Shown here piece after piece: positions 1-7,200 of a DNA stretch of 40,528 bases. The notes beneath the pieces are model-generated. The model was not told the origin of the DNA. It was given only the letters and a program-made list of their open reading frames with translations, and did no database searches. The stretch's first letter is position 1, and each line of letters begins with the position of its first letter. The DNA comes from Penium margaritaceum (Eukaryota > Streptophyta > Zygnematophyceae > Desmidiales > Peniaceae), in contig SZWC01023301.1 in the NCBI GenBank assembly GCA_023375785.1, positions 1 to 40,528 of the forward strand. Direction: 5' to 3'. A program made the position numbers and the translations under genes.

Positions 1-58
1 CTCTCTCTCTCTATCTATCTATCTATCTATCTATCTGTATCCCCCCCCTCCCCCCCGC
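1..58. repeat. CT / ATCT microsatellite and poly-C run at the window edge
   Basis: Alternating CT gives way to about six ATCT units, followed by two C runs broken by single T's. On the minus strand this is a G run followed by GATA repeats. It directly abuts, and probably disrupts, the conserved reading of the last visible CBP60-like exon (which starts at 81). Confidence 0.95.
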
Positions 59-81
59 AAGATGAACTGCTCAAATTCCTC
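55..81 (-). CDS. CBP60-like next exon, start only (EEFEQFILR)
   Basis: After a GGGCAG acceptor the minus strand reads GAG GAA TTT GAG CAG TTC ATC TTG CGG, that is EEFEQFILR. This is in phase 0 and directly follows WTQ of the preceding exon. CBP60 proteins have EEF(E)xxIxxREGKRPLL at this point. Instead of REGK the DNA turns into a G run and then GATA repeats, reaching an in-frame TAG at 33-31. The exon may be broken by repeat expansion, mis-assembled, or continued elsewhere. The match is short. An alternative is that this frame belongs to a longer unrelated reading (about 105-230 on the same strand, one TGA between), which I do not recognise. Confidence 0.5.
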
Positions 82-3038
82 CTGCCCGGCAGTAACACAA
101 ACGAATCAAACATCTTTGGGAAAAAGTGCGATGAATCTTCGAATCCACAACACGTCGTTGGCGAAGGTAATGTCGTCCATGAATGCCACACAGCGCACGC
201 CCTCTCCTTCAGCTGAAGCATTGTCCCTCCTGTTAGCAGCAGTTCAAAGAATCATTTCTCACGCGTTTAATGAAAATGACTCGCAAGAAATCTCTCTCAC
301 GGGCTGAACCGTCACTTCCACAGTCAGCAACCTCGCAGCCTGCAAGGCTGCTCACCTTTCCCCCTTTCCCCCTTCCCCTTTCCCCTCACCCTGCAACCTT
401 CTGTCCACAAACTGGTGTAGAGGTGTAGACGCAACAGAACGGTTCTTCGCTGTCGCACCATCACAGCAGCATATCGATGGGCTGTGCATCACACGGAGAT
501 GCAGCTCGGCGAGCGGCAACTGGCACAGGCAGACAACCATGGGGAGCGGGAACCCTAATAGAGCACTGGCACCCGTGTGAGCATCACGCAGACTTGCGGC
601 ACCCGTGTGAGCATCACGCAGACTTGCGGCACCCGTGTGAGCATCACGCAGACTTGCGGCACGGCGTGCGGCACCTGTGCGAGCTCCACGCAGTCCGAAA
701 ACCACTGCAGACACAGTGCCCAATCAGACCAATCAAAGCCACCTCCTACCGGAACGACGCAAACAGACATCCGCGGAATACATCCCATACATCGCATACA
801 TCGCATGCATCACATACATCGCATGCATCACATACATTGCATACCTGCGTCCAGTCGTCGTCGTCGTCCATCGCAAAATCGCCCTCCAACACGACGATCT
901 CGAGCTTCAGGTTCGCCTCGGGCCCGTCGGTGACGAGGATGCCGCTGCTGCTGTCCTGCAGCACGATGTGGATGGCGGACGAGCCCTCGCCCTCCACCTT
1001 GCCGCCGGTGAACAGCGGCAACGCCAGCTTGTTGCGGAACTGCAGCCGCAGCGTGCGCCGCACGGGGCTGCTGTTGCCGTTGGCCGCTGCCGTGCCTCCG
1101 ATCGCCGCCACGCTTTGACCCAACCTTTGCAGGTCCCTGTGTACGGAAAAAAAAGAAAAGAAAAGAAAAGAAAGAAGAAGAAGAAACCAGAAAAACAAAA
1201 AACGGGGAGACCATAGGAGGGGAAAGGGGGGAAGGAGGATGCGTGAACTGGAAATCAAACGGCGCAACATCGGCGCGCCTAGAGTTCATCCCTCCACCAC
1301 AATCAACAGCAGCAGCAGCAGCAGCTTATTGCGGAACCGAAGGTGCAGAAACTGATGCACCGGGGTGTTGTCGTTGTTGGCTGTTGGCTGTTGGTGTGTC
1401 TTGCAAGGCCACCACGCTACAGCCCAAGCTTGGCTGGGCTCTGCATATGGAAATGATAGGGAGAAACAGACTTCCTGCCAAGAGCAAACAAAAGGAGAGT
1501 CGGACACGCGTCGCGTGAACAGCAGGAGGGATGGAGGAAAAGACCCCAAGCTTGAGGAGGCCCACTGGGTTGAGCAGGGCAACGTGACAGCAAGACTTGA
1601 GACTTCATCCCTCGACCACCAGTGAACAGCAGTGGCGCGCTTAGATTTGTAACATATTTTCTTCAGACGTTTCGCAAAAGGTCTGAATTATAATGAAAAG
1701 ATAATAATAATAAAAAAAAAACAGCAAGAGTTGAGGCTTCATCCCTCAACCACCAGTCAACAGTAGTGGCAAGATTGAATTCGTCGTGGAACTGATGGCG
1801 CAGCGTCCTCCAAACAGGGTCGACGCTGGAACTGGTGACTGCTGCCTTGCCTCCTTTTGCCGCCACGCTGCGACCCGGCCACCTTTGCAGAGCATGGAAA
1901 ACAAAGGAAAGGAAGGAGAATGGGGGAAGAGTGATGCGATACCGAGGGGTGAAATGTTGAAGGACCCAGGCTGCCATCCCTCCTTCAACCTCGATTGAGG
2001 TTGAAGGTATGAGGTTGAGAGGTTTAGCGTTCTAGAGGTTTTGCAGAATGTCTGAACTTGTTCAACGTCGACGGACTAAGACAATGTCGACGGACCAAGA
2101 CAATGTCGACGGACCAAGACAATGTCGACAGACCAAGACAATGTTGACAGACCAAGACAATGTCGACAGACCAAGACAATGTCAACAGACCAAGACAAAG
2201 TCGACAGACCAAGACAATGTCGACAGACCAAGACAATGTCGACAGACCAAGACAATGTCGACGGACCAAGACAATGTCGACTGACCAAGACAATGTCGAC
2301 GGACCAAGACAATGTCGACGGATGAAGACAATGTCGACGGACAAAGACGTTCATCCCGAGTCAACAGCAACAACGCAAGCTTGTCACGAAACTGAAGTCG
2401 CAGCGTCCGCCGCACAGGGCTCTCCTGGTTGTCGGGGCCTTCGGCTTGGCTGTTTCTGTGTCTCTGACTGCCGGCACGCTGCGACTCAACCGCCTTTGCA
2501 CGTGTCGGAGTGCCAAGGACATGCTGAGTCAGCTGCCAACCTACAGATCAGAAGAGCGAGTTAGGGAAGGGAAGGAGGAGGGGGGGGGGGAGGGAGGGAG
2601 GGGGCAAGGGAGGGGAGTTACCTGAGAAGGATAAGGAATGTGTGGCACAGCTTTAAAGGTCCAAGCATACTCTAGCCCACTACCTCCCCTCGACGAAAAA
2701 CATTTACTGTGCTGGCTTGGCTTTTTCTGTCCTGCGAGCAGAGAGTGTGCAAGTCTTGCACGACTAAGGAGAATTAGCAGGAAGGGGCTGAAGACGGAAA
2801 AGAAGGGAAAGAGGACAACAAAGAGGAGAATTAGGGAGGGGGAGGAGGAGGAGGAGGAGGAGGAGGAGGAGGAGGAGGAGGAGGAGGGCGGCAGCGGCAG
2901 CAGCATCACCGCAGCGGTGGCAGCAGCTGCGGTGATGCTGCTGGGTGTCGCTGATGGTGACAACTTTGACGATGACGACAGCGACGACAGGAATGAGGAG
3001 AAGGACGAGGACAACAACAAGGACGATGACGACGACAG

Positions 3039-3074
<36 letters not shown>

Positions 3075-3076
3075 AA

Positions 3077-3155
<79 letters not shown>

Positions 3156-3451
3156 CGGCGACAGCGACGACGACAAGGACAAGGACAAGGAGGACGACGA
3201 GGAGGAGGATGACGACGACGACAAAGATGACGACGACGATGACGACAACGATGACGACGACGATGACGACGACGAAGACATCGACAGCAATGACAACAAC
3301 AATGATGATGACGACGATGACCATGACAATGACGACTACGACGACGACGACGATGACGACAACGATGACGACGACGATGACGACGACGAAGACATCGACA
3401 GCAATGACAACAACAATGATGATGACGACGATGACCATGACAATGACGACT

Positions 3452-3531
<80 letters not shown>

Positions 3532-4287
3532 AACGACAACGACGACGACAATTGCGACGACGAAGATGACGGCGGCGGCGGCGGCAGTGGCTACGATGAG
3601 GACAAGGACATCGACAAGGCGGATGAAAAGGAGAAGGAAGACAATGAAGAGGAGGATGGCTAGGATGGGGTGAAAGGGGAGGAGGCTTGGGTGACTTTTC
3701 ACTGGACAAAAATGAGGTCCTGTAGAAGAACATTGCCAGCCAGTGCTTACCTCGAGCTTCCTTTTCCAGAGAGTGCTGCAGCGACCACCGGCGCGAGCTT
3801 TGCCCACAACTTGTCCACTTCCTCCGAGACCTGCTGATACCACGCAGCGCACAGCACAGGAAACAGACTGCTTGGAAAGAGGAAACTTGATCCCCCCCCC
3901 CTCCCCCAAAAAACGAAGACTTGATCCAGCTCCATCCTCTGAAGGACAGAGGATGGAGCTGGAACATGTAACTTTGCCGCATGCTGAACAGATTCCTCTA
4001 ACTCTCTTGCATGGAACGTCAAGGAGAGGGACGGATGGCCCACTGGTGCACTCATCCGTGCACAGCCACGTCCTTTGGACTGAGAGGGGACGGCGAGACA
4101 ATCCCAAACACATGAAGAGCTGGAAGGCAGGAAAGCAAGCCATTGCAGACGGAGTGGGTCAAGGGCAACTGCGGAGGGTGGAATGGGTCAAGGGAAAAGG
4201 GGCAACAGTGCGAGAGTACTCCTTAAAAGGCGAGAGAGGGCGGTTCACCACTCGGCGCACCATCGGCTCACCACTCACTCGCTTACT

Positions 4288-4326
<39 letters not shown>

Positions 4327-6039
4327 TCTCTCTCTCCATCTCTCTCTCTCCATCTCTCTCTCTCCATNCTGTGGGTTTGCGAGCAGGTGCTTGCGGCTGG
4401 CGGCAAATTACAGGAGACAGACAACAGACAGCAGATACGCGGGCGCGCGATAGCGCGCGATAGCGAGGACCGACATGCGCCAGGGGAAGTGGCACGCAAT
4501 GTCACACGGCGTGAACTGTCTGATCCGCAGTGGGTAGGAACAGAAGCCGCTGGTCACCGTACAGCCTGTTCAGAATTCAACCTGCTTTCGTCCCTGAGGT
4601 CGTGCGCTGCTGGATAGACGAAGTAGCACGTGGCTCTGGAGGAGGGGCAGGAGGGAATGCAGGAGGTGGTTATGAAGAAGGTGTCTGCGGCTCAACCAGA
4701 AACCATTCCCTTTCTCCAGTAGAACGTGTCTCTGTTCCGCGTCTTCGTGGCTAAGAGCCAACCCTCGATGAAATCTCCGACAGAAATGAGCAACAATATG
4801 AGCACTGTCAGAAGCTTCCAGGAAAGTCCCAAGACTTTCCAAGTAGGGCAGATCTCTTCTTCAGCTAGACTCGCCAACCCCCCGGGACAGCAGAACTGCG
4901 AGTGGGGAGTTTCCTAGGAAGCATCACGTTTCCCCACCGGATATTCCAAAGGAGTAAGAGTGTCGGTGTCAATGTCTGTACAGCTGTCCCAGATGCAGCA
5001 CGCACTACGCTGCATCCGTGCTGCATCCGTGCTGCATCCGTGCTGCATCCGTGCTGCATCCGTGCTGCATCCGTGCTGCATCCGTGCTGCATCCGTGCTG
5101 CATCCGTGCTGCATCCGTGCTGCATCCGTGCTGCATCCGTGCTGCATCCGTGCTGCATCCGTGCTGCATCTATGCTGCATCCGTGCTGCGTCTATGCTGC
5201 ACTCGTGCCACATTCTCATGAAGTCCGTGCTGCATCTGTGCTGCGTTCAGCCAGCAAGTTCCACAAATAGTCTCCGACGACCCACAGCAAGAGCAGCAGG
5301 TACACTGAGAAAAAGAGGAGATCATGTGCGGCTGCACGAGCAAGCTCGACTCTCGCGTGTTCCACGGCCCACACCAACAAAAACTGGCGCGTCTCAACGC
5401 CAAAAGCTCGCCTCCCACGTCTGCTGCAGTCGCACGTCAGTGCAGCAGGCCTATTGCTGGAATGACCGAGCGGCCCGTGGCCCTCTTTGCGGCAGACACA
5501 CTGGACCCCAACGGCCCCGATACGTCACACGTGTGAGCTGAGAACGCAACTAAGTGGAACGGGCAAAGGACCCATTCTAGAAGGAGGGGTCGCGGACTGG
5601 CTTACTTGGATGCACCGCCGTCCAGCCTGGGCCTCTTGTCCTCCGGTACCCTGTGTTGCTGCTGCGCAGCTATCAGCTGTATCTGCTGCTGCAACTGCTG
5701 CTGCGGCTGCTGCTGTTGATGTTGAAGCTGATGTTGTTGTTGTTGTTGGTGCTGCTGTTGCTGTTGCTGTTGCTGTAGCTGCTGAAGCTGCTGTTGCTGC
5801 TGTTGCTGTTGCTGCTGCTGCTGCTGCTGCAACTGGAGCTGCTGTTGCTGCTGCAGAAACTGGAGTTGCTGCTGCGGCGTGAGCTGTTGCTGCTGCTGTT
5901 GTAGGAGGTTTTGGTTATTCCGGCTGTCGCTGGGGAAGCTGCTGCTCTCCTCTACTTCGACGGCGGGCCGCTTCTCTCCTCTGGCTGCGGTGTCGAAGTC
6001 CATGCCGCGCTGCCATGCTGACTGCGCCGTGAAGGACAT
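55..6039 (-). CDS. CBP60-like (calmodulin-binding protein 60 family) gene, spliced, 3' end missing
   Basis: Gene-level entry. In plants, CBP60 proteins (including CBP60g and SARD1) are nuclear DNA-binding regulators, several of them calmodulin-binding, that act in immunity and salicylic-acid synthesis. The diagnostic core is read directly in the exon at 845-1136: TLRLQFRNKLALPLFTGGKV, then VEGEGSSAIHIVL, GPEANLKLEIVVLEGDF and DDDDDWTQ. These match the calmodulin_bind domain in order. Visible exons: 6039-5606, 3833 or 3830-3751, 1136-845 and 81-about 55. The last three join with matching phase. Exon 1 ends in phase 2 and the next exon starts in phase 0, so at least one small exon between them was not found. 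It should carry the conserved 'LASV...SLEP' segment. The rest of the domain (REGKRPLL, NSSWIRSRKFRLG) and the C-terminus are not in the window. Expression and regulation cannot be seen. Whether this copy is intact is uncertain. Confidence 0.85.
570..659. repeat. Three perfect copies of a 30-bp direct repeat
   Basis: The units 570-599, 600-629 and 630-659 are identical. A degenerate fourth unit (GCACCTGTGCGAGC) follows at about 665-690. The repeat lies in the intron downstream of the core CBP60 exon. Because 30 is a multiple of three, all frames read as ten-residue repeats; none looks like a real protein. Confidence 0.95.
780..844 (-). repeat. ATGTATG/TGCATGCG tandem repeat touching a splice donor
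   Basis: Immediately downstream of the core-exon donor (GT at 844-843) the minus strand continues as GTATGC, AATGTATGTGATGCATGCG and repeats of ATGTATGTGATGCATGCG with small changes. Several GTATG and two TGCATG hexamers occur within 60 bp, so alternative donor-like sites are repeated next to the real one. Confidence 0.85.
845..1136 (-). CDS. CBP60-like core exon (calmodulin_bind domain, N-terminal half)
   Basis: The exon encodes about 97 codons: RDLQRLGQSVAAIGG, a short Asn/Ser/Ala linker, then the family signature RRTLRLQFRNKLALPLFTGG KVEGEG, AIHIVLQDSSSGILVTDGPE, LKLEIVVLEGDFAMD and DDDDDWTQ. The acceptor is TACACAG|GGACC behind a strong polypyrimidine tract (the A/G-rich stretch at 1141-1190 on the plus strand). 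The donor is CGCAG|GTATGC with the intron starting at 844. Phases are 1 nt then complete codons, ending in phase 0, as expected for WTQ followed by EEFE. It is the best-supported coding segment of the first 7 kb, with high GC at third positions. Confidence 0.93.
1288..1433 (-). pseudogene. Decayed copy of the CBP60 core exon (copy b)
   Basis: On the minus strand this reads HQFLHLRFRNKLLLL and then IVVEG. It is preceded by a stretch matching the core exon start (AAGCTTGGGCTGTAGCGTGG compares with AGGTTGGGTCAAAGCGTGG). The end corresponds to FTGGKVEG of the genuine exon, after which homology stops. It carries stops and a CTG expansion and sits in the intron just upstream of the real exon, in the same orientation. 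Confidence 0.7.
1601..1640 (-). pseudogene. Short fragment of a CBP60 core-exon copy (copy c)
   Basis: Only about 40 bp is recognisable. On the minus strand GCCACTGCTGTTCACTGG and GGTCGAGGGATGAAG match the 'PLFTGGKVEG' segment of the core exon and the equivalent ends of copies b and d. The rest has been lost or has diverged. Confidence 0.45.
1736..1890 (-). pseudogene. Decayed copy of the CBP60 core exon (copy d), frame still open
   Basis: The minus strand reads LQRWPGRSVAAKGGKAAVTS, then SSVDPVWRTLRHQFHDEFNL and ATTVDWWLRDEAS. This aligns residue by residue with LQRLGQSVAAIGGTAAANGN and SSPVRRTLRLQFRNKLALPLF of the real exon. The frame is open for over 100 codons, but key residues (LQF, LFTGGKVEG) are changed and homology ends at 'VEG'. 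Whether it is ever spliced in cannot be told from sequence. Confidence 0.75.
2067..2351. repeat. 19-bp minisatellite, about 15 units
   Basis: The unit is GTCGACRGACCAAGACAAT, tandemly repeated from 2067 to about 2351 with scattered single-base variants (GGA/AGA, GTTGAC, GTCAAC). Most units carry the GTCGAC palindrome. Since 19 is not a multiple of three and no unit gives a stop, all three frames read as the same 19-residue repeat; these reading frames are artefacts of the repeat. Confidence 0.97.
2349..2501 (-). pseudogene. Decayed copy of the CBP60 core exon (copy e)
   Basis: The minus strand reads NQESPVRRTLRLQFRDKLAL followed by LLLTRDERL. RRTLRLQF and the K-L-A-L motif are almost unchanged from the real exon. 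The 5' part (TGCAAAGGCGGTTGAGTCGC AGCG) also aligns. The copy abuts the 19-bp minisatellite at 2067-2351. Confidence 0.75.
2568..2640. repeat. G/A-rich low-complexity tract
   Basis: GGGAAGG, GGAGG and long G runs on the plus strand form a polypyrimidine stretch on the gene's own strand. No coding signal was seen. Confidence 0.85.
2837..2888. repeat. (GAG)n microsatellite
   Basis: About 16 GAG units on the plus strand (CTC on the gene strand), followed at 2895-2940 by a GCAGC/GGCAGCAG-rich stretch. It lies in the intron between the 3751-3833 and 845-1136 exons. Confidence 0.95.
2970..3600. repeat. Long interrupted (GAC)n/(GTC)n tract with a 114-bp internal duplication
   Basis: GAC triplets run for over 500 bp with GAT, AAC and GGC interruptions. 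A complex block beginning GAAGACATCGACAGCAATGA occurs at 3274 and again at 3388, giving a 114-bp direct duplication inside the tract. Frames across it read as poly-Asp, poly-Thr or poly-Arg (plus) and poly-Val, poly-Ser or poly-Arg (minus). None is a credible protein. Confidence 0.97.
3751..3833 (-). CDS. CBP60-like exon encoding VSEEVDKLWAKLAP
   Basis: A short exon encodes (Q)VSEEVDKLWAKLAPVVAAAL and then SGKGSS. It matches the CBP60 N-terminal segment that normally reads like R(K/R)VVxEEVExALAKL. Tandem acceptors (tatCAG|CAG|GTC) put the start at 3833 or 3830, in phase 0. The upstream tract is pyrimidine-rich. The donor is TCGAG|GTAAGC with the intron starting at 3750. The exon ends in phase 2 (AG), which fits exactly with the single G that opens the next exon. 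Confidence 0.75.
3925..3963. repeat. Perfect 17-bp inverted repeat with 5-nt loop
   Basis: TCCAGCTCCATCCTCTG, loop AAGGA, then CAGAGGATGGAGCTGGA. Every one of the 17 pairs matches. It lies about 90 bp upstream (on the gene strand) of the acceptor of the VSEEV exon, so it would form a stable hairpin in the intron RNA. It could also be an end of a very small foldback element. Confidence 0.95.
4288..4368. repeat. (CT)n microsatellite with CCAT interruptions ending at a single N
   Basis: CT dinucleotides are followed by three CCATCTCTCTCTCT units. The single N at 4368 directly after the repeat is probably an unresolved repeat length or a join. Confidence 0.95.
5009..5246. repeat. 11-bp minisatellite (14 perfect units plus degenerate tail)
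   Basis: The unit GCTGCATCCGT is repeated without change from 5009 to about 5162, then with variants (GCTGCATCTAT, GCTGCGTCTAT) to about 5246. It lies in the first intron of the CBP60-like gene. Each frame reads as an 11-residue repeat and is spurious. Confidence 0.97.
5606..6039 (-). CDS. CBP60-like exon 1: start codon, NLS-like motifs and poly-Gln
   Basis: The exon encodes about 144 residues beginning MSFTAQSAWQRGMDFDTAAR. An acidic/basic stretch (GEKRPAVEVEE) is followed by about 100 residues that are mostly Gln with scattered Leu and His. It closes with the basic EDKRPRLDGG. A basic KRPR-type motif near the N-terminus is usual in CBP60 proteins; a Gln tract this long is not something I know from them. 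The ATG at 6039 is the first in the frame; a second in-frame Met is 12 codons on. The donor is CCAA|GTAAGC with the intron starting at 5605, so the exon ends in phase 2. The linkage to the CBP60 core rests on strand, spacing and the basic motif, not on a direct domain match. Confidence 0.65.
5655..5915 (-). repeat. CAG/CAA tract encoding poly-Gln of exon 1
   Basis: Imperfect CAG/CAA repeat (CTG/TTG on the plus strand) mixed with CTG and CAT codons. It is the coding source of the Gln-rich segment. No TAG codon occurs inside it. Confidence 0.95.
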
Positions 6040-7200
6040 TTCGTGCCACCTTGCGGGACTCTCACCGCGGCTACGATTCGTGGCGGAAAATGCAAGCGTG
6101 CCCCCGTGCCCGATTTGCAGCCGGAGCGAGCCGGCAGCGAATGTTCAAGCGGGCAAGGTGAGCTGCCTAGACGAGAGAACGGTCGCCGAAGTGGGGTGCG
6201 ATGAGAGAACCAGTCGCGACCTTTCGCCAAGCCCTCCAAACACAGCTTTGCGCGAGTAGAATCGTGCGCGTGCGCTTGAGAAGCCTCGAGTCGCGCAAAA
6301 AGGGCTCGGCAACCAAGGAATGAGGGGCTGGGGATACAGCTGAAGATACCAGCGCTAGCGGCGAGGAGATGCGACGAGTTAGGGAGGTGGCGATGCGAGA
6401 GCGTCGTTGTCAGAGCAGCGGCCAGGGCGGACGAGAGGCAGTTGAAGGCAGGGAGCGGTTCGCTGGTGCGGAGGCTGCAGAGGGGTGCAGCTTCGGGGTT
6501 TGCTTTTGGAGTCGAAGTATCGGCGAAGGGTGGAGAAATGACGAGAGCTGGTCTGTGGTGGGAAGAAGGATTTTTTTCTGTTTCCTTTGGAGCCGGAGGG
6601 TGGGGCGGGGGGAGGGGTGGGAGGGAACGCAGTGGAAGGAGCGCAGGGTGGGGTTGACTTCTTGCCTGCTGCACTGGCTGGTAGGCTTCCTGCGATGCTG
6701 CTGCACTTGACGGAAGCAGAGGGCGCGTGATGGAAAAGGGCAGAAAGGAGACGGGGGAGAGTGCGTGGTGGCGTCGGTCTCGCCTGCTTGGGTGGGGTAC
6801 TGCAACAGCTCTGGAGCCACTGCTTCTGTAGAGCGGCGTGTGGCCCACGATCTCGCTCTACCGCTGGACTGCTGCGCAGAAGGCTGCAAGTCCGGGGCGG
6901 GGGGGAGCAGCTGCTGCGACCGCTGCTTCGCTGGACGGAGAGTTACCGGCAGTGATCGGACAGCTAACGGCCGAAAGTCGTTGTGGAGACAGTTTTTATG
7001 GTTTGAGCCATCAAACCCTTCAACTACGCGCCGAGAACAACACCTGCGCTGGCTGGTGTCTTGCCTGCTGCAAACGGTAAGCGGCCGGCTGGGTCATCAG
7101 CGACCTCCAGAGCTGTCGACGCCACTAGACGCCGCCGCCGCCACTATGAAGCTGCGACGAAACCCTAGCCTCTGAAAACTAGAGCAATGCGGGAACAAAA
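6040..7200 (-). promoter_or_regulatory. Upstream / 5' region of the CBP60-like gene with a telo-box-like motif
   Basis: No convincing exon was seen. The stretch is GC-rich and low in complexity (G/A runs on the plus strand at 6550-6760). CTAGGGTTT on the minus strand (AAACCCTAG on plus, from 7160) is the plant telo-box core, often found in 5' regions of plant genes. Base composition drops sharply to AT-rich beyond about 7180, which is consistent with the promoter edge. The transcription start is unknown; a TATA-like CCATAAAAAC on the minus strand near 7000 is only suggestive. The frames open across this stretch look like composition artefacts. Confidence 0.35.

Noticed and set aside
2638..4143. 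Very long low-complexity frames over the GAC tract (poly-Asp, poly-Thr, poly-Val, poly-Arg proteins of 240-460 residues on both strands)
   Set aside because: All frames are open because the triplet repeat has no stops. They overlap each other and an intron, with no conserved domain or splice-consistent context.
570..5246. CRISPR-like arrays suggested by the 30-bp, 19-bp and 11-bp repeats
   Set aside because: Units are strictly head-to-tail with no unique spacers, in a plant-type nuclear gene.
4750..5320. Two minus-strand stretches (about 4830-4750 and 5312-5240) that read as similar hydrophobic segments ending VGD(Y/F)
   Set aside because: The resemblance is short and partly due to CTG/TTG-rich sequence. 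Neither fits the phase needed for the missing exon between 5606 and 3833, and neither matches the CBP60 'LASV...SLEP' segment.
6369..7175. Several plus-strand frames of 60-136 codons upstream of the CBP60-like gene
   Set aside because: They lie in a GC-rich promoter/leader stretch, show no domain, and overlap minus-strand frames of similar length, as expected from composition alone.
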